Shown piece after piece: positions 42,912-52,475 of a DNA stretch of 64,000 nucleotides. Source of the DNA: Paenibacillus kobensis NBRC 15729 (GTDB lineage Bacteria > Bacillota > Bacilli > Paenibacillales > Paenibacillaceae); the NCBI RefSeq assembly GCF_004000825.1, contig NZ_BILZ01000004.1, positions 1-64,000 of the forward strand. The letters are read 5' to 3'. The position numbers and the translations under genes were made by a program. The notes under the pieces were generated by a model. The model was given only the letters and a program-made list of their open reading frames with translations. It did not search any database and was not told the origin of the DNA. Numbering within the stretch: the stretch's first letter is position 1; every line of letters begins with the position of its first letter.

Positions 42912-43808
42912 TTAAACTTTACGAACTGCAAACCAAAGTTCGAAATAGTTCAGCCCGTTTCTAGCGCCGTACATCTCGAACTCTGCTCCTTCCACTTGCT
43001 CGTAGCCAGACGTCGGGAGCCATTCGGTGTAAAAGCGTTTATATAGCGTTTCGATCATCCCGTCAAACTGATCCCAAGCATGCGGCTCCGCCGGGAAGAT
43101 CGCCCACGTTTGCGCGGGTATCATCACTGTCGTGTACCCATCTGTATTGCTTCTTTCGTCTTTGAACGCGCATAACATATACGGGAACGTGTCGAGTCCA
43201 GTTTTTCGATAGCTGCATACCGCATGAACCGAATTCAAGTCCTGGCTAACGAACGAAGGCAACGGACCTGCGCACGCTTCAAGCCTCTTCACATCGCCGT
43301 TCGCAAGGCTTTGCTCCCACAGCTTTGCCGGTGTCTGTGGTGCATCTCCGCACCCGTCGGCACGGAATACCCCTTCAATGCCGAACACTTCAAAGCTTTC
43401 CTTCGTTTCGATTCGATAGTTCATTGCCTCTGCCCCTTTAATGGTGATAAGAAAGGACAGACGGGGGTAGGCTTTGAGAGCAATCCCCTCTTGACGAGCC
43501 ATGGCCGGTGTAATTCCATGCAATGCATGAAACGCCCGTGCGAACGAGACTGGCGATTCGTAACCGTACTTCAGCGCGACATCGATCACCTTCGCCGCAC
43601 CGCCATTCTGCAGTTCGAGCGCAGCAAGGGTTAACCGTCTGCGCCGAATATACTCCGCCAGCGTCACGTCCGTAATGAAAGAAAACATCCGTTGGAACTG
43701 ATACGACGAACAGCAGGCCATGCGGGCCACTTCCCCTAGTTCTAGCTCCTCCGTCAGATTCGTTTCAATATAGTCAATTGCCCGATTCATCCTACCCAGC
43801 CACTCCAT
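42912..43808 (-). CDS. AraC-family regulator with GyrI-like effector domain
   Basis: A 298-aa protein. AraC DNA-binding domain at residues 1-105 (LGEVARMACCSSYQFQRMF; KYGYESPVSFARAFHALHGI). The C-terminal half (from ~125) is a GyrI-like small-molecule-binding domain with EVFGIEGVFRADG, VMIPAQTWAIFP and the closing FELWFAV strand. Proteins of this layout respond to drugs or bulky ligands. ATG 43808, 6 nt after GGAGGG. It stands alone. Confidence 0.9.
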   Translation of the reverse strand: MEWLGRMNRAIDYIETNLTEELELGEVARMACCSSYQFQRMFSFITDVTLAEYIRRRRLTLAALELQNGGAAKVIDVALKYGYESPVSFARAFHALHGITPAMARQEGIALKAYPRLSFLITIKGAEAMNYRIETKESFEVFGIEGVFRADGCGDAPQTPAKLWEQSLANGDVKRLEACAGPLPSFVSQDLNSVHAVCSYRKTGLDTFPYMLCAFKDERSNTDGYTTVMIPAQTWAIFPAEPHAWDQFDGMIETLYKRFYTEWLPTSGYEQVEGAEFEMYGARNGLNYFELWFAVRKV

Positions 43809-44001
43809 CTCAATCCCTCCTCTCAAATTAAGTTTAGACGGGGCGGGCAATAGCTTCGCAACGATTTGTGCCCAAAGAAGTTGCTTCCCAATGCAACGTA
43901 ATATATCTATAAACACTTCCCTTAATTTACGATAACAAAATCAGGATATTGAACATAATCGACGGCAATTTGGATGAAGGGAGACTTACAGAAAGAGGAG
44001 C

Positions 44002-44448
44002 TTAATTCTTGGTATCCCACTTAATACTGGTTCTCCAGTCTGTCCACAATGACTTTATTTTATTAACTAACCACTCTCCGCCGATCGTTGTTGTTCCTTC
44101 ATGAGATGCATAGATAATCCAATCCATACTCTGCGAAGTCCAAAAACCCTCACCGCCTGAGAAATCGTCATTGTAACAATAATATGGGTAGAGATTTGAG
44201 ACCTGTATATTGAAAGTTTCACCTGTTTCTAGAAATTCTATCACCTGCATAATTCCATGGTGCTTAAGCAACGTTTTAATATCATTTAATCTTTCTTCAT
44301 TCTCTATATATTCGGAATTAAATGCTATGAGGTCTTCTCTACTGCAATCGAATAATGGATACCAGTAAGGTTGTCTTATATCCCACATTCGTTCCATATT
44401 TATTCTCAAACTTTTAGAAACCTCTTCTGGCATTATTATTTTTTGCAA
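44002..44448 (-). CDS. Hypothetical protein, SMI1-unrelated small globular type
   Basis: A 148-aa protein rich in aromatic residues: MWDIRQPYWYPLFDC, YPYYCYNDDFSGGEGF and a C-terminal WLVNKIKSLWTDWRTS. TTG start with GGAGG upstream. The gene is AT-rich compared with the surrounding genes. No family recognised; the size and composition resemble immunity-type proteins, but no toxin partner is seen. Confidence 0.6.
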   Translation of the reverse strand: MQKIIMPEEVSKSLRINMERMWDIRQPYWYPLFDCSREDLIAFNSEYIENEERLNDIKTLLKHHGIMQVIEFLETGETFNIQVSNLYPYYCYNDDFSGGEGFWTSQSMDWIIYASHEGTTTIGGEWLVNKIKSLWTDWRTSIKWDTKN

Positions 44449-44484
44449 GAGAGCCCCTCCTCCTTACTATCAATAAGACATCGC

Positions 44485-44781
44485 TTAGATAATGGTCACT
44501 GCTGCAATATCCTTTCCTGCCCAGAGATTAAAGCTATAGCCTGTTTCGAGTAATTGCCATGGTGCTTCGTCAACAATAAAAGCAATATCAGCATATGTAT
44601 CCCATGTACCATCAATAGGTCTTGTGATCTTCACTAGCACCGTCCATGTCTCACCATAAAATGTCTTGTCCTTGGTTTCACCATAGTTTACAACAATATC
44701 TCGTATCCATTGGTTTACTGGAAACTTGCTCGGATCTTTTTTCCAATGAATATGGGCTTTAACAAACCTTTGGTTGTCCAC
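44485..44781 (-). CDS. Small hypothetical protein
   Basis: A 98-aa protein with strands such as [14 protein letters not shown] and [19 protein letters not shown] start with a good GGAGG 6 nt upstream; the longer frame from 44823 has none. It overlaps the end of the broken HxlR gene by 23 bp and has the same AT-rich composition as the next gene. Not recognised. Confidence 0.55.
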   Translation of the reverse strand: MDNQRFVKAHIHWKKDPSKFPVNQWIRDIVVNYGETKDKTFYGETWTVLVKITRPIDGTWDTYADIAFIVDEAPWQLLETGYSFNLWAGKDIAAVTII

Positions 44782-45211
44782 AGCAATCCTCCAAGAATAG
44801 ATTTTGGTATATGAAACTCGCACCTATTACCCAAAGACATTCACTTAGTTTAACAAGTTTCTTCTTCCCCCTGTTTCCTTTCGTAATCTTTTCTTCTCCG
44901 TTTTCCTCTATTTCATCCAAAATATAATCACCTATGAGCATATTATAATCTTCCGTATCACGAGTACTCGACCTTTGGTGAATTTCCTGATAGACTCGGC
45001 GCACGATAAGTCCATCTTGCTCCATTTCGCGCAGCTGGCCCGTAAGCATACCTTGCGTAATGTTCGGGAGCAGCCGACGTAATTCCCCGAACCTCATCGT
45101 CCCGTCGTGCAGCAAAATAAACAGGATCAGCGGCTTCCACTTTCCCCCGATTGCGTGTAGTGTCGCCAAAATACCTTGTGTGGCGATGATTCGGTTCACG
45201 AATTCCGTCAT
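44759..45211 (-). CDS. HxlR-family regulator with frameshifted, replaced C terminus
   Basis: Residues 1-77 are a normal HxlR winged helix: [47 protein letters not shown]. After EI the family expects PPKVEYS; the DNA has lost one C near 44980, so this frame reads HQRSSTR while the next frame still reads PKVEYS before a stop. The remaining ~65 residues ([19 protein letters not shown]) look unrelated and AT-rich. So the gene is a chimera of a truncated HxlR and foreign sequence. The DNA-binding part could still be made. Divergent from the oxidoreductase gene, its likely original target. Confidence 0.7.
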   Translation of the reverse strand: MTEFVNRIIATQGILATLHAIGGKWKPLILFILLHDGTMRFGELRRLLPNITQGMLTGQLREMEQDGLIVRRVYQEIHQRSSTRDTEDYNMLIGDYILDEIEENGEEKITKGNRGKKKLVKLSECLWVIGASFIYQNLFLEDCCGQPKVC

Positions 45212-45469
45212 GCATGTTTCCCGCCTCCACGTTCCTGATAACGACTCATGTAATGCACTTTACCAGAGTATCGGTAATTCGAACAGTACGATCATTTTCC
45301 GTACTTGGCACGCTATTTCATACCATTCGAGATATGTTCCTCCGAAATCCACAGTATGTCCGGCAGAACATAGTATGAAAAAAGAGCGTACTTTGCAAGC
45401 TGCTACTTCTCACCAATAATAGGGAGTGCAGATCGCGATCCTGCTAAAACCGAATAAAGGATGATTAAG

Positions 45470-46009
45470 ATGAACATTATGGTCATCGCTGCACACCCCG
45501 ATTTACATCAGTCCAGAGCCAGTAAGGCCTTAATTCGTGAACTTAATAAACACGCGGATATTCATATTCGCGACCTATATCTGGAACACCCCACTTGGCA
45601 GATCGATGTGAAAAAAGAACAGCGGATGCTGCTGCAGCACGATCGGATTGTGTTTCAGTTCCCTTTTTATTGGTTCAGCTGTCCTCCTCTGCTTAAGAAG
45701 TGGTTTGACGATGTACTAACGTTTGGCTGGGCTTATGGCCCCGGAGGAGAGAAGCTGCTCGGCAAAGAATTCATGATCGCCACTACGACCGGTGGAACCG
45801 AAGCTTGTTACAGGTCGGGCGGTGAAAACACGTATACAATCAGCGAGTTTCTGCGATCAATCGAAAGAACGCTGACGAAATGCAACGGCACTTTTCTTCC
45901 GGCCTTCGTTGTGTACCGCGTAACGCAAGCTACAGATGCTGATTTGGCAAATGCAGCAGAAAAGTACGCGGAATTCATAAAAGCTCCGAGGGAAGTGCTC
46001 ATCCATTGA
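45470..46009 (+). CDS. NAD(P)H-dependent oxidoreductase, flavodoxin-like fold
   Basis: A 179-aa quinone-reductase type protein (KefF/MdaB/YheA-like). Seen: IMVIAAHPDLHQSRASKAL (FMN phosphate loop), DRIVFQFPFYWFSCPPLLKKWFD near residue 60, and TTTGGTEACYRSGG. The ATG at 45470 is 8 nt after AAGGA. HxlR-type regulators often control such genes divergently, as here. Confidence 0.87.
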   Translation: MNIMVIAAHPDLHQSRASKALIRELNKHADIHIRDLYLEHPTWQIDVKKEQRMLLQHDRIVFQFPFYWFSCPPLLKKWFDDVLTFGWAYGPGGEKLLGKEFMIATTTGGTEACYRSGGENTYTISEFLRSIERTLTKCNGTFLPAFVVYRVTQATDADLANAAEKYAEFIKAPREVLIH

Positions 46010-46044
46010 TTCCATAACAAAAGGACAGCCTCGCAGAGCTTTGA

Positions 46045-46361
46045 ATTTCATTTCGGCCATTGCGAGCTTTGTTCCCCAATAAATGTCCTCAGGCGTCATT
46101 CGGGATTCAGCGGGCAGCATTTTCTTGTTTAACCAGTTCATTAGCTTGAGATCGTCGAAAAATCCTCTCAGTAAGCTCATTGGGGTATGTTGGTGAGCGT
46201 TAATAAGCCCAGGCATCGCTGCCATACCTTCGCCGTAAATCACTTCATCGACTTCAGCGGTAATGTCAGTCTGAATGGCCGAAATGCAATGAGAATATCC
46301 CCTGCAAATGGCTCATTTCTTTCCATGGGATGGTCGCGCCTTTGATTAATTTTTTCATCAT
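46045..46361 (-). pseudogene. 5' remnant of an amidohydrolase (chlorohydrolase/MtaD type)
   Basis: AAGGAGG and an ATG at 46361 open a start-like segment (KKLIKGATI). Frames must be switched at least twice to read MERNEPFAGDILI, then ISAIQTDITAEVDEV, then MPGLINAHQHTPMSLLRGFF with the HxH metal motif and DLKLMNWLNKKMLPAESRMT. The similarity stops abruptly after WGTKLAMAEM. About three quarters of the gene is missing; the break is next to the oxidoreductase 3' end. Confidence 0.8.
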
Positions 46362-46463
46362 GACAACCTCCTTTTTCTGGGTTTATAATAAACCCTGACG
46401 TAAAGTGAATGTCAAGATGATATGCGAGTTATTTGCGAGGGAGTTATATGGAGAGGTGAAATT

Positions 46464-47054
46464 ATGGTCGATTACGACAAGGTAATAGATACCGTTTTGA
46501 ACCGCTATGTTAACAACCGACTCATACTTGGGATTGACGGGCTGAGTCGCTCTGGAAAGACCACATTTGTAACGGAGTTGAGAAACAGGCTGATTCAATA
46601 CCAGAAACCAATTTGCATCTTCCACATTGATGACCATATTGTGGAACGTAAGAATAGATACGACACTGAATTTGAGCAATGGTATGAGTATTACAACCTT
46701 CAATGGGATGTTGAACTTTTGCGTAACCAGTTATTTTCAAAGTTAAACCATGCAGTAGTCGTAGAGCTTCCCTTCTACAACTCGGTTTTGGATAAGTTAG
46801 AAATAAAGACCGTTACCATACCAATCAACTGCATTCTGATTGTTGAAGGTGTGTTTCTTCAACGACCAGAGTGGCGAGACTTTTTTGACTACATCGTGTA
46901 TTTGGATTGCCCAAGAGATAAACGATTCGAACGAGAATCTGCATCTGCCAAGGAGAACATTGAAAAATTCAGGTCAAGATATTGGAAAGCGGAAGACTTC
47001 TATTGGGATTCGATAGCTCCTTTAACCAACGCCGATATGATTATTAGTTCCTGA
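46464..47054 (+). CDS. P-loop kinase, uridine kinase-like
   Basis: A 196-aa nucleoside-kinase fold protein. P-loop GIDGLSRSGKTTF near residue 22, FHIDDHIVERKNRYD as in uridine/phosphoribulokinase-type enzymes, ILIVEGVFLQRPEWRDFFDY and YLDCPRDKRFERE (lid). The ATG at 46464 follows GAGGTG. The gene is AT-rich and stands alone. Substrate uncertain. Confidence 0.82.
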   Translation: MVDYDKVIDTVLNRYVNNRLILGIDGLSRSGKTTFVTELRNRLIQYQKPICIFHIDDHIVERKNRYDTEFEQWYEYYNLQWDVELLRNQLFSKLNHAVVVELPFYNSVLDKLEIKTVTIPINCILIVEGVFLQRPEWRDFFDYIVYLDCPRDKRFERESASAKENIEKFRSRYWKAEDFYWDSIAPLTNADMIISS

Positions 47055-47121
47055 AGAATGTCCAATTGAACTCATTAATTACGGTCAATAGCAACAACTT
47101 TTACGAAACGAGCCTAAAAAT

Positions 47122-47168
47122 AAGGGTATCACATATTATGCATAACTAATATGTGATACCCTTTATTT
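47122..47168. terminator. Bidirectional terminator between kinase and beta-helix genes
   Basis: AAGGGTATCACATATTA pairs perfectly with TAATATGTGATACCCTT around an 8-nt loop, T-rich on both sides. Confidence 0.85.
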
Positions 47169-47242
47169 TATCTGATTTTTTTAAGTTTAGGTCTTGATAA
47201 TTTGAACCCCGATAATCAAGGGCTCCTCTTCCTCCTGCACAT

Positions 47243-50200
47243 TTATTTGTTCGACTGGTCGTGTGGAACGGTCACAATAGCCGACGCTGTGGCCACATTG
47301 CCGGCCAAATCCTTAGCAGCATAAGTAATGGTATAAATGCGTCCCTCGCCATTTCCTGATCGATCCGCACGAACCTCAAATGAATCGGAAGAATAGAGCA
47401 GCGGAACATTGTAAGTTGCTTTTTGAATATCATCAGACTGCAGCATTTCATTACTTGTAATCGAAGTTAATACGACCGATTCCAGACCGGAGACCACATC
47501 CGACGAATCAATGGTGACCTGGATCGGAATCATTTTTTGGTTGGCCGGCCAAATCATTGCTTTATCCAAGGAGATTGCTAATTGCGGTGCTGTTCGATCA
47601 ATATTCACTTGGAACGTTTTGAACGGCTCAACATTGCTCGACTTGTCTTCACTTCGGTAGTCGATTTGATATCGTCCATCGGCCAACAGTGTGAACGGTG
47701 TTTGATAAGGAATCCAATCTCCGTTATTAATCCGGTATTCCGTTCCGGAAACTCCGGAACCGTCCGCATTATCCTCGGCATACAAGGAGATGGTCACGTC
47801 CTTATTATACCACCCGTTTGTTCCGCTAGGTGTCTCAGGGTCGATCGTATACGCCGTTGTCGGAGGCACTTGATCACCGCTCGAATCGCTCGGGATATCC
47901 TGGACCAGCAGAGCGTTTCCAAGATTGGAGCTATCCCGCCACTGTTGGCCGGTGACATCGCTCCAAACCGCAACGCTGTCACGCGTTCCCTTATCGTTAT
48001 CCGAGTTGTTCACGGAAACATCGAATCCGACCAATGTGCCGACTTGAGGGACAATCCGATCCAGTTTAATTCTTGCAAAGACGTCATATCCCACCGTCTG
48101 ACCACCTGCGTCGTAGACTGCGCTCGTGACGGTGTCAAAGGTCGATCCGCTTGAGCGATGGTCAACTGTTTGCACATTAGCAAAGTTGATGCGATACTGG
48201 CCGTCGTCACTCTCAATGTTGCTTGTTCGCTTGTGATCCTGATCCACGAAAATTTCAATGGAATCTTGCTCCCAAGGGTTGCGAGAATCTTTTCTTAAGA
48301 TCGGATCATGGATTTGAGCGCGAACATATAAATATTGATCGTCCCACATCGTCTTCACCGTGCCGGTTGCACCGCTCGTACCCTGAACGAATTGATCCAT
48401 GGCGATTTGGTCGGCGTTGTTCCACTGCGGATCATCGAAGCCTGCAGGCGTACCATGGATAACATAGGTCAATTCAAGCGGACCACCCCATGTTAGTGAA
48501 GCGAAATGATTGAGATCCGTATCCGCGTTGTCCGGATCGTTCCACGCAACAGGCCCTGCTGCATGTCCGTCGGTGACGCGAAGGTCAAATTTCAGATTCT
48601 GGCCGCTTGAAGCATGATCCAGAAGAACGGCCGCTTCCAGACGATATCCGTCGCTCGTCTCCGCGATCCTGTAGTCGGCCCCTCGTACAGTGCTGTTGTC
48701 GCGAGATAACACATAAGGTGTGGTGCCGTTGATATACACCTCAACCTTGTCCGCTGCATCCTTGGTTGCATCATGGATATTGACGAGCAGATAGAGATGG
48801 GAATCGTCATAGGTTGTACGGAAATCTGCTATTCCTGCATCATTGGCGTCTTTGATTTCACTCGCCGCGACAGCCTTCAAGATCGTATCCATGGATCCAT
48901 CGACAGTCAAGGACGCTTTCCCTGCCGTTAACGATTTCGAGACCACTTGACCCGTTCCGTGCAAAGCGAATCTTACCACCGATTGCGATGGATCAGAAGG
49001 GTTCCCCTGTGCATCAACCACATAGAGATGATAGGTCCCTGCAGTCTGTGGAACAGCAATAAAAGCGGCCGTTCCACTAGCCTTCGTCATGGTCGGACCT
49101 TCGATGAAACTTGTTGTTCCTGCAGGTGCAAGCCATACGGTTGCGGCGGCATCTCCCGCAGACTGTATCGGAATCGAAGCCGTCGGAGGATTGATGTAAA
49201 CGCTCGCCGGGAGCACAACATCTTGTACAGGCGTATGGGCCGGCGACTCCAGATACTGATACGGACCTTCCAAACCTGCATTCAATGCGATGGTATATCC
49301 TGCCAACGGCCATACGCTGTCCTGATAATAATTGATGTCTTCAACGACGCTACTCGGCAGGTTTTTATTGGATATTTTGTTGACGTTACTATACGTTTGG
49401 ATAATGCTCAGGTCATGCTTTCTTCCCCAGTCGTCAGAGTTGATCGTATACGTAACATTCGGGTCGATATCCAATACGTTATTGCTAAAGTTGATATAGG
49501 CTGAACCTTCGTCAGGATGCAGCCCGTATTTATGGCCCGCCGGAACGCCTTTCAAGTAGTTATTGCTAATTATGGTTGTCGGCTGGCTGCCCAGCGTATA
49601 GATCGGTGCGCCATCGTCCAATTTCTGCATCGTGTCTATAATCTGGTTGTAGCTGATATTGTTGTTTCGGGCGGTTGTGGTTGGTACGCCCGGCACGATG
49701 GAGCCTGACGAGCCATCAAAGTTCCACCATCCCCAACCGAGCGAGATGCCGACATACGGCGTTTTTTCGATCCGGTTATGTTGTATCGATATCGAATCAA
49801 CAAAAAAGGCTTGGATAGCAGCAGATCCGTTAAACAGCACTCCGCTGTCGTGCAGATAATTATTCTCGATATCAATGTTCTTGCAGACGCCTTCTTTGTC
49901 GACTGTATATTTCTCATGATTAGCAGAAGTATAATCGCCGATATACACATGCTGTGGATGACCGATCGAAATAGCGGCTCCGCCGATGTCATTCGTATAG
50001 TTTCCTATCAACTTCGAGTTCGAAACATCGTTGACCATACTAACGCCGTCTGATCCGGTATGCTCTACCTTATTATTAAGAAGCATGATGCCATCTGCAT
50101 TCTCAATATCAATGGCGCTAGGCTCCAAATCGACATTGCGATAGTAATAGTCATGAAAGTTTTGTTTCGCATAAGCGATCGCGCTGAGATTCCCTTGCTG

Positions 50201-51268
50201 CACCTGTTTAAATGCCGAACCGGCTATTTCGGATAGGTTCCAATCGGAATGCTCAACGGTGATACCATCGAAAGTCAGATTGCGCACGTGATCGCTAATA
50301 GATGCGCCGGCCACTTTCAGAATCGTTGTTACATTGTTCGGAGCGAATACCTGTGCCGTGGTCATATCCTCGTTATCGGCTTTGTAGTAATATACGGTTT
50401 TATTGGTTTTGTCGTAATAAAATTCGCCCGGCGCATCCAGAAATTCATAGGCATTCATGATTCTGTGGCTACCGCCGATCTGGAAATTTCCATTAAAGGA
50501 ACCTTGGGCAATAGCCGCTCCCGGTTCTTGGAACAACGCAACGCGATTGGCCCCGTCTGGGGTAGTTGTCACTTGGCGAACCCCTACGATTGCAGTGTTC
50601 CAGGTCGTCCGCGTTTCGATCTCGATATCACCTTGATTCGATTGAATGTCGGGGAAATCCGTCAGGTTGTATCTGGCTCCATCGCACTGCGAGCCTGATT
50701 CCCAAGCCCAATCGGCTTGACCCGCCGTTATGGTATACGTACCGTAGCAGCCTAAAGAGTTGATGGTTTTCGAGGCCATCATTGCTCTCTTGTCATTCAC
50801 ATATAGCGCGCGAAGTTTATTGCTTCGATCCAAGGGAGCCTTCCATATATTCCCTGCATGCTGAGTCCAACCGCTAACTTGGACACCTCCGTTCAACACC
50901 GGAGTCTCATTCGGATAAGCTTGATAAATGATATGATAGCCATTTGTGCCGGAATCGCTTGGCGTGAACTCGATCGTGCTCGAGACCGGATAATCTCCGC
51001 CGCGAAGATACACGTAGATATCCCCCGTCATGCTTGCATTAACGGAGCGAATAATATCCCTTGCATGCTGTATGGTTTTGAAAGGCGCGGTGATCGTTCC
51101 CGGATTGACATCATCCCCGCTTGGAGATACGTAATACACAGCCTGTGCTGCAGACGTCTCCGCTGCCGAAGCAGCCTGTGGAACCGAGAAATTGGCCATA
51201 ACAAGAACAACGGTCAAGACCGTCATTAAGATAGAGCGCCATTCCCTTTTAACCGAAATACTTAGCAT
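47243..51268 (-). CDS. Large secreted beta-helix protein with CBM9-like and Ig-like modules
   Basis: A 1341-aa extracellular protein. Signal peptide residues 1-36 ending AASA. A right-handed beta-helix (~40-680) begins with YYVSPSGDDVNPGTITAPFK and has many short repeats (LLNNKVEHTGSDGVS, IDIENNYLHDSGVL). A linker Ig domain (~690-790) follows, then two carbohydrate-family-9-like domains (~795-920 and ~930-1120; DDSHLYLLVNIHDATKD and DDQYLYVRAQIHDP), then an OmpL47-like module (STEYRINNGDWIPY-type, ~1140-1200) and a final Ig-like domain. Probably a polysaccharide lyase, epimerase or glycosidase acting outside the cell; the activity cannot be named from sequence. The ATG at 51268 is 9 nt after AGGGG. 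Confidence 0.85.
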   Translation of the reverse strand: MLSISVKREWRSILMTVLTVVLVMANFSVPQAASAAETSAAQAVYYVSPSGDDVNPGTITAPFKTIQHARDIIRSVNASMTGDIYVYLRGGDYPVSSTIEFTPSDSGTNGYHIIYQAYPNETPVLNGGVQVSGWTQHAGNIWKAPLDRSNKLRALYVNDKRAMMASKTINSLGCYGTYTITAGQADWAWESGSQCDGARYNLTDFPDIQSNQGDIEIETRTTWNTAIVGVRQVTTTPDGANRVALFQEPGAAIAQGSFNGNFQIGGSHRIMNAYEFLDAPGEFYYDKTNKTVYYYKADNEDMTTAQVFAPNNVTTILKVAGASISDHVRNLTFDGITVEHSDWNLSEIAGSAFKQVQQGNLSAIAYAKQNFHDYYYRNVDLEPSAIDIENADGIMLLNNKVEHTGSDGVSMVNDVSNSKLIGNYTNDIGGAAISIGHPQHVYIGDYTSANHEKYTVDKEGVCKNIDIENNYLHDSGVLFNGSAAIQAFFVDSISIQHNRIEKTPYVGISLGWGWWNFDGSSGSIVPGVPTTTARNNNISYNQIIDTMQKLDDGAPIYTLGSQPTTIISNNYLKGVPAGHKYGLHPDEGSAYINFSNNVLDIDPNVTYTINSDDWGRKHDLSIIQTYSNVNKISNKNLPSSVVEDINYYQDSVWPLAGYTIALNAGLEGPYQYLESPAHTPVQDVVLPASVYINPPTASIPIQSAGDAAATVWLAPAGTTSFIEGPTMTKASGTAAFIAVPQTAGTYHLYVVDAQGNPSDPSQSVVRFALHGTGQVVSKSLTAGKASLTVDGSMDTILKAVAASEIKDANDAGIADFRTTYDDSHLYLLVNIHDATKDAADKVEVYINGTTPYVLSRDNSTVRGADYRIAETSDGYRLEAAVLLDHASSGQNLKFDLRVTDGHAAGPVAWNDPDNADTDLNHFASLTWGGPLELTYVIHGTPAGFDDPQWNNADQIAMDQFVQGTSGATGTVKTMWDDQYLYVRAQIHDPILRKDSRNPWEQDSIEIFVDQDHKRTSNIESDDGQYRINFANVQTVDHRSSGSTFDTVTSAVYDAGGQTVGYDVFARIKLDRIVPQVGTLVGFDVSVNNSDNDKGTRDSVAVWSDVTGQQWRDSSNLGNALLVQDIPSDSSGDQVPPTTAYTIDPETPSGTNGWYNKDVTISLYAEDNADGSGVSGTEYRINNGDWIPYQTPFTLLADGRYQIDYRSEDKSSNVEPFKTFQVNIDRTAPQLAISLDKAMIWPANQKMIPIQVTIDSSDVVSGLESVVLTSITSNEMLQSDDIQKATYNVPLLYSSDSFEVRADRSGNGEGRIYTITYAAKDLAGNVATASAIVTVPHDQSNK

Positions 51269-51648
51269 CCTATCCAACCCCTCTCATTCTTCACTTCAAG
51301 ATAGTCCCTGCCGTCAGTGCGTCATCAATCTCTCATTGCCGATCATATAGACGATAATCTCGACGGTCGTAATCGTTATCGCTTTTAGCTTAATTTTCTC
51401 CCCCCATCGTCTTTGTTGCTAGAGGTCTGACCCGCCGGGGATTCCGATTCGCCGGGAGACTGAGCATCGAACCGCAAGCCGTTGCCGTAAACAGTTCTGA
51501 CCTCCTAGTTCACACATCCATAATTTTGGGATCGCTCCATTCAGTCAGGTCTTTGTAAGCGTTGTCAATCGATCCTGTTTTAAATTGTACGGTTTTCCCC
51601 CTTTGTTTGGCAGAGAATATTCTCGGGTCAAAAGGAATATTTTCAGTT
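51269..51648. other. Upstream region of the beta-helix gene with a cre site
   Basis: About 380 bp without a gene. On the minus strand it holds GGGGGAAAACCGTAC-type sequence, then TTGACA near 51568 overlapping the cre site, and AGGAGGTCAG at ~51506. No convincing reading frame follows that ribosome-like site before the beta-helix gene. Confidence 0.4.
51554..51567 (+). promoter_or_regulatory. Perfect cre (CcpA) site upstream of the beta-helix gene
   Basis: TGTAAGCGTTGTCA fits TGWAANCGNTNWCA at every position. The complement contains TTGACA, a possible -35 for leftward transcription, so CcpA binding would block it. Confidence 0.7.
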
Positions 51649-51744
51649 CTATAGGATGTGATTTATGTACTTGCTGGGTGTAATGCCTATTTGCTTTTTG
51701 AAGAAATTGTTAACCTAAATGGTATCCGCGTAACCGACCTGCAT
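51649..51744 (-). pseudogene. C-terminal relic of an AraC-type regulator
   Basis: In one frame: MQVGYADTI, an in-frame TAG, then VNNFFKKQIGITPSKYINHIL and a stop. This is the second helix-turn-helix end of AraC/YesN proteins (compare DPVYFNKLFKKEVGVTPKDY at 34.7 kb). Upstream similarity is lost at once. Confidence 0.7.
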
Positions 51745-51807
51745 TCAGGAAACCGCTGGTCCCGCCATTGCTCTTCCCGGCGGTGGACTCCGTCCCTCGC
51801 AACTCGA

Positions 51808-52383
51808 CTATATTAGCATACGTTCTTTCAACACTTGTAAAGCCTGTGCCGTTTGATTCTCAAATCCGCCTGGCGCCGGTTCATGGCGCTCGACTTCAAA
51901 TCCCGCCCACCTATACAACCTTATGGCTTTATGAGCCCATGTCGATGTAGGGATATACATTAACCGATCCCCTTCGATATCGATCATATGTTTTACACCA
52001 GCTGCAATGATCGCTTTGCCAAGTCCTTGTCCTTGAAATGGCGGCTTCACAGCAACCCAATGAACAAACGGATGGCGGCGCACTCCTGTATAATTCCACC
52101 AAGCCGTGAAAGTAGCCACTTTTTCTCCGTCATGTGCCTGAATGAACATCGTCCTGCGTGCTAGCTCATCCTTATAAGGAAGATAGTTATTCGCAAAATA
52201 CTCCGTCGCAGCATCTTTATCGGCAAATTCTAGGACGGATGCTTCTATTTCTCCCCACGCTTCTTCATCACCTGATTGAAAGGTTACGATGGAGTACCCG
52301 CTTGGCAATGAAGCTTGCGGGAGTGGGGTTCCTTGTTCACGTTTGAGAATAACTCTAAACCAATCGAGACTTGTATCTAACAT
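51808..52383 (-). CDS. GNAT-family N-acetyltransferase
   Basis: A 191-aa protein. N-terminal half with YSIVTFQSGDEEAWGEIEAS; the acetyl-CoA binding motif is VKPPFQGQGLGKAIIAAGV near residue 110, followed by YIPTSTWAHKAIRLYRWAGFE. Substrate not known. It lies 90 nt after the solute-binding-protein gene, same strand. Confidence 0.85.
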   Translation of the reverse strand: MLDTSLDWFRVILKREQGTPLPQASLPSGYSIVTFQSGDEEAWGEIEASVLEFADKDAATEYFANNYLPYKDELARRTMFIQAHDGEKVATFTAWWNYTGVRRHPFVHWVAVKPPFQGQGLGKAIIAAGVKHMIDIEGDRLMYIPTSTWAHKAIRLYRWAGFEVERHEPAPGGFENQTAQALQVLKERMLI

Positions 52384-52475
52384 GTGTACCCTCCAGATCT
52401 CGTTGAACTACTGCTTATTCACTAAATAGATATCTCTATCATTTCTGCCTCAATCATTTAATCACTTTAGTCACT

